Source: Labrenzia sp. THAF82 (GTDB lineage: Bacteria; Pseudomonadota; Alphaproteobacteria; Rhizobiales; Stappiaceae). Taken from it: a stretch of 64,000 nucleotides of DNA. The notes beneath the pieces were generated by a model that saw only the letters and a list, made by a program, of their open reading frames with translations, ran no database searches and was not told the DNA's origin. Shown in pieces: positions 63,489 to 64,000 of the stretch. A program made the position numbers and the translations under genes. The DNA lies in the NCBI RefSeq assembly GCF_009363435.1, contig NZ_CP045354.1, positions 4,926,501-4,990,500 of the forward strand, read 5' to 3'. Within the stretch, counting starts at the first letter, position 1, and every line of letters starts with the position of its first letter.

Positions 63489-64000
63489 CATGCCACACAG
63501 TAGTGTCACACCCGTGCCGTCCAAATTTGCATTTTCCGTTACGCACCGCTCCGTGCTGGCAATCGCCGCGCCGATGACACTTGCCTATCTGTCGACACCG
63601 TTGCTCGGACTGGTCGACATGGCGGTCATCGGGCGGCTGGGTGACGCTGCGCTGTTGGGTGGCATCGCGATCGGCGGGATCATCTTCGACCTTGCCTTCA
63701 CGACATTCAATTTTCTGCGCTCCGGCACAACCGGCCTCACGGCACAAGCTTTGGGAGCCGGGAACGAGCGGGAAGTCCGGGCTACTTTGCTCAGGGCCCT
63801 TGTCATTGCTCTTTTGAGTGGCCTTGCGGTCATCTTCGCCCAATTGCCGCTTAAAGAATTCGGGCTCTGGTTCATGGGCGGCAGCCAGGACGTGCAATCT
63901 GCAACCAGCCGCTATTTCGACGTTCGTGTTTACAGCGCTCCTTTTCTGCTGGCCAACTATGCCATTTTGGGGTGGTTCATCGGACTGAACAAAGCCGGAA
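63489..64000 (+). CDS. MATE-family efflux transporter, C-terminal part outside window
   Basis: An open frame starts at the ATG at 63489 and runs past the right edge, giving 170 residues. It has the opening of a MATE/DinF transporter: a first helix with APMTLAYLSTPLLGLVDMAV, then GRLGDAALLGGIAIGG and FLRSGTTGLTAQALGAG, motifs of the Na+- or H+-driven multidrug exporters. Further helices follow at the edge. The substrate is unknown. The 154 bases upstream, past the divergent deacetylase-like gene, hold the promoter. Confidence 0.88.

Noticed and set aside
1..64000. CRISPR arrays, insertion sequences, rRNA and tRNA genes
   Set aside because: No regularly spaced repeats, transposase-like frames, or RNA-gene-like conserved blocks were seen on either strand.

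Overview
This window is chromosomal DNA from an alphaproteobacterium, most like a marine Rhizobiales/Stappiaceae-type genome (Roseibium or Labrenzia relatives). That placement is inference. It rests on a FixL-FixJ-FixK oxygen cascade, a PodJ-type polarity protein, a TSUP/TIGR02186 pair, a DUF6460 protein, SD-led GTG and TTG starts, and generally GC-rich coding DNA. I see no rRNA, tRNA, insertion sequence, prophage or CRISPR array. Genes are cut at both edges: ccoN on the left and a MATE transporter on the right.

Region 1-17.7 kb is dominated by low-oxygen respiration and signalling. It holds ccoN (cbb3 oxidase subunit I) behind a perfect FNR/FixK box, and an oxygen-independent coproporphyrinogen oxidase (hemN) behind a second box. 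It also holds the controlling set fixL-fixJ-(receiver-only protein)-fixK on the minus strand. Between these lie an EamA transporter, a LysR regulator divergent from an SHMT-like PLP enzyme, a blue-light LOV histidine kinase with a receiver and a chemoreceptor, an AbrB-like membrane protein, a GST, a MerR regulator and an aminotransferase.

Region 17.9-36 kb carries a transporter-fused hybrid histidine kinase, a GGDEF-EAL protein and a LuxR-type response regulator. It then carries a thioesterase, a coiled-coil envelope protein, an ATP-dependent DNA ligase, an NIT-PilZ chemoreceptor, a DEAD-box RNA helicase, an LprI-PAN secreted protein, a MipA-like porin and a TetR regulator.

Region 36-47 kb has a beta-helix protein, an NTF2-like protein and three more parts of the ligase-associated repair set: the beta-CASP exonuclease, the Lhr-Core helicase and the PdeM phosphoesterase. 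The ligase of that set sits about 9 kb from the exonuclease, so the usual operon is split. An SH3-repeat protein, a P-loop kinase, an AI-2E family transporter with a 35-residue membrane peptide, and a TIGR02186/TSUP pair follow.

Region 47-64 kb has podJ with CtrA-like sites upstream, and a LiuR-like MerR regulator. A matching 16-bp box lies before both the regulator and a beta-oxidation operon (acyl-CoA dehydrogenase, GST, thiolase, cupin, bifunctional hydratase/dehydrogenase). After that come an AraC regulator, DUF6460, a histone-deacetylase-like amidohydrolase and the MATE transporter.
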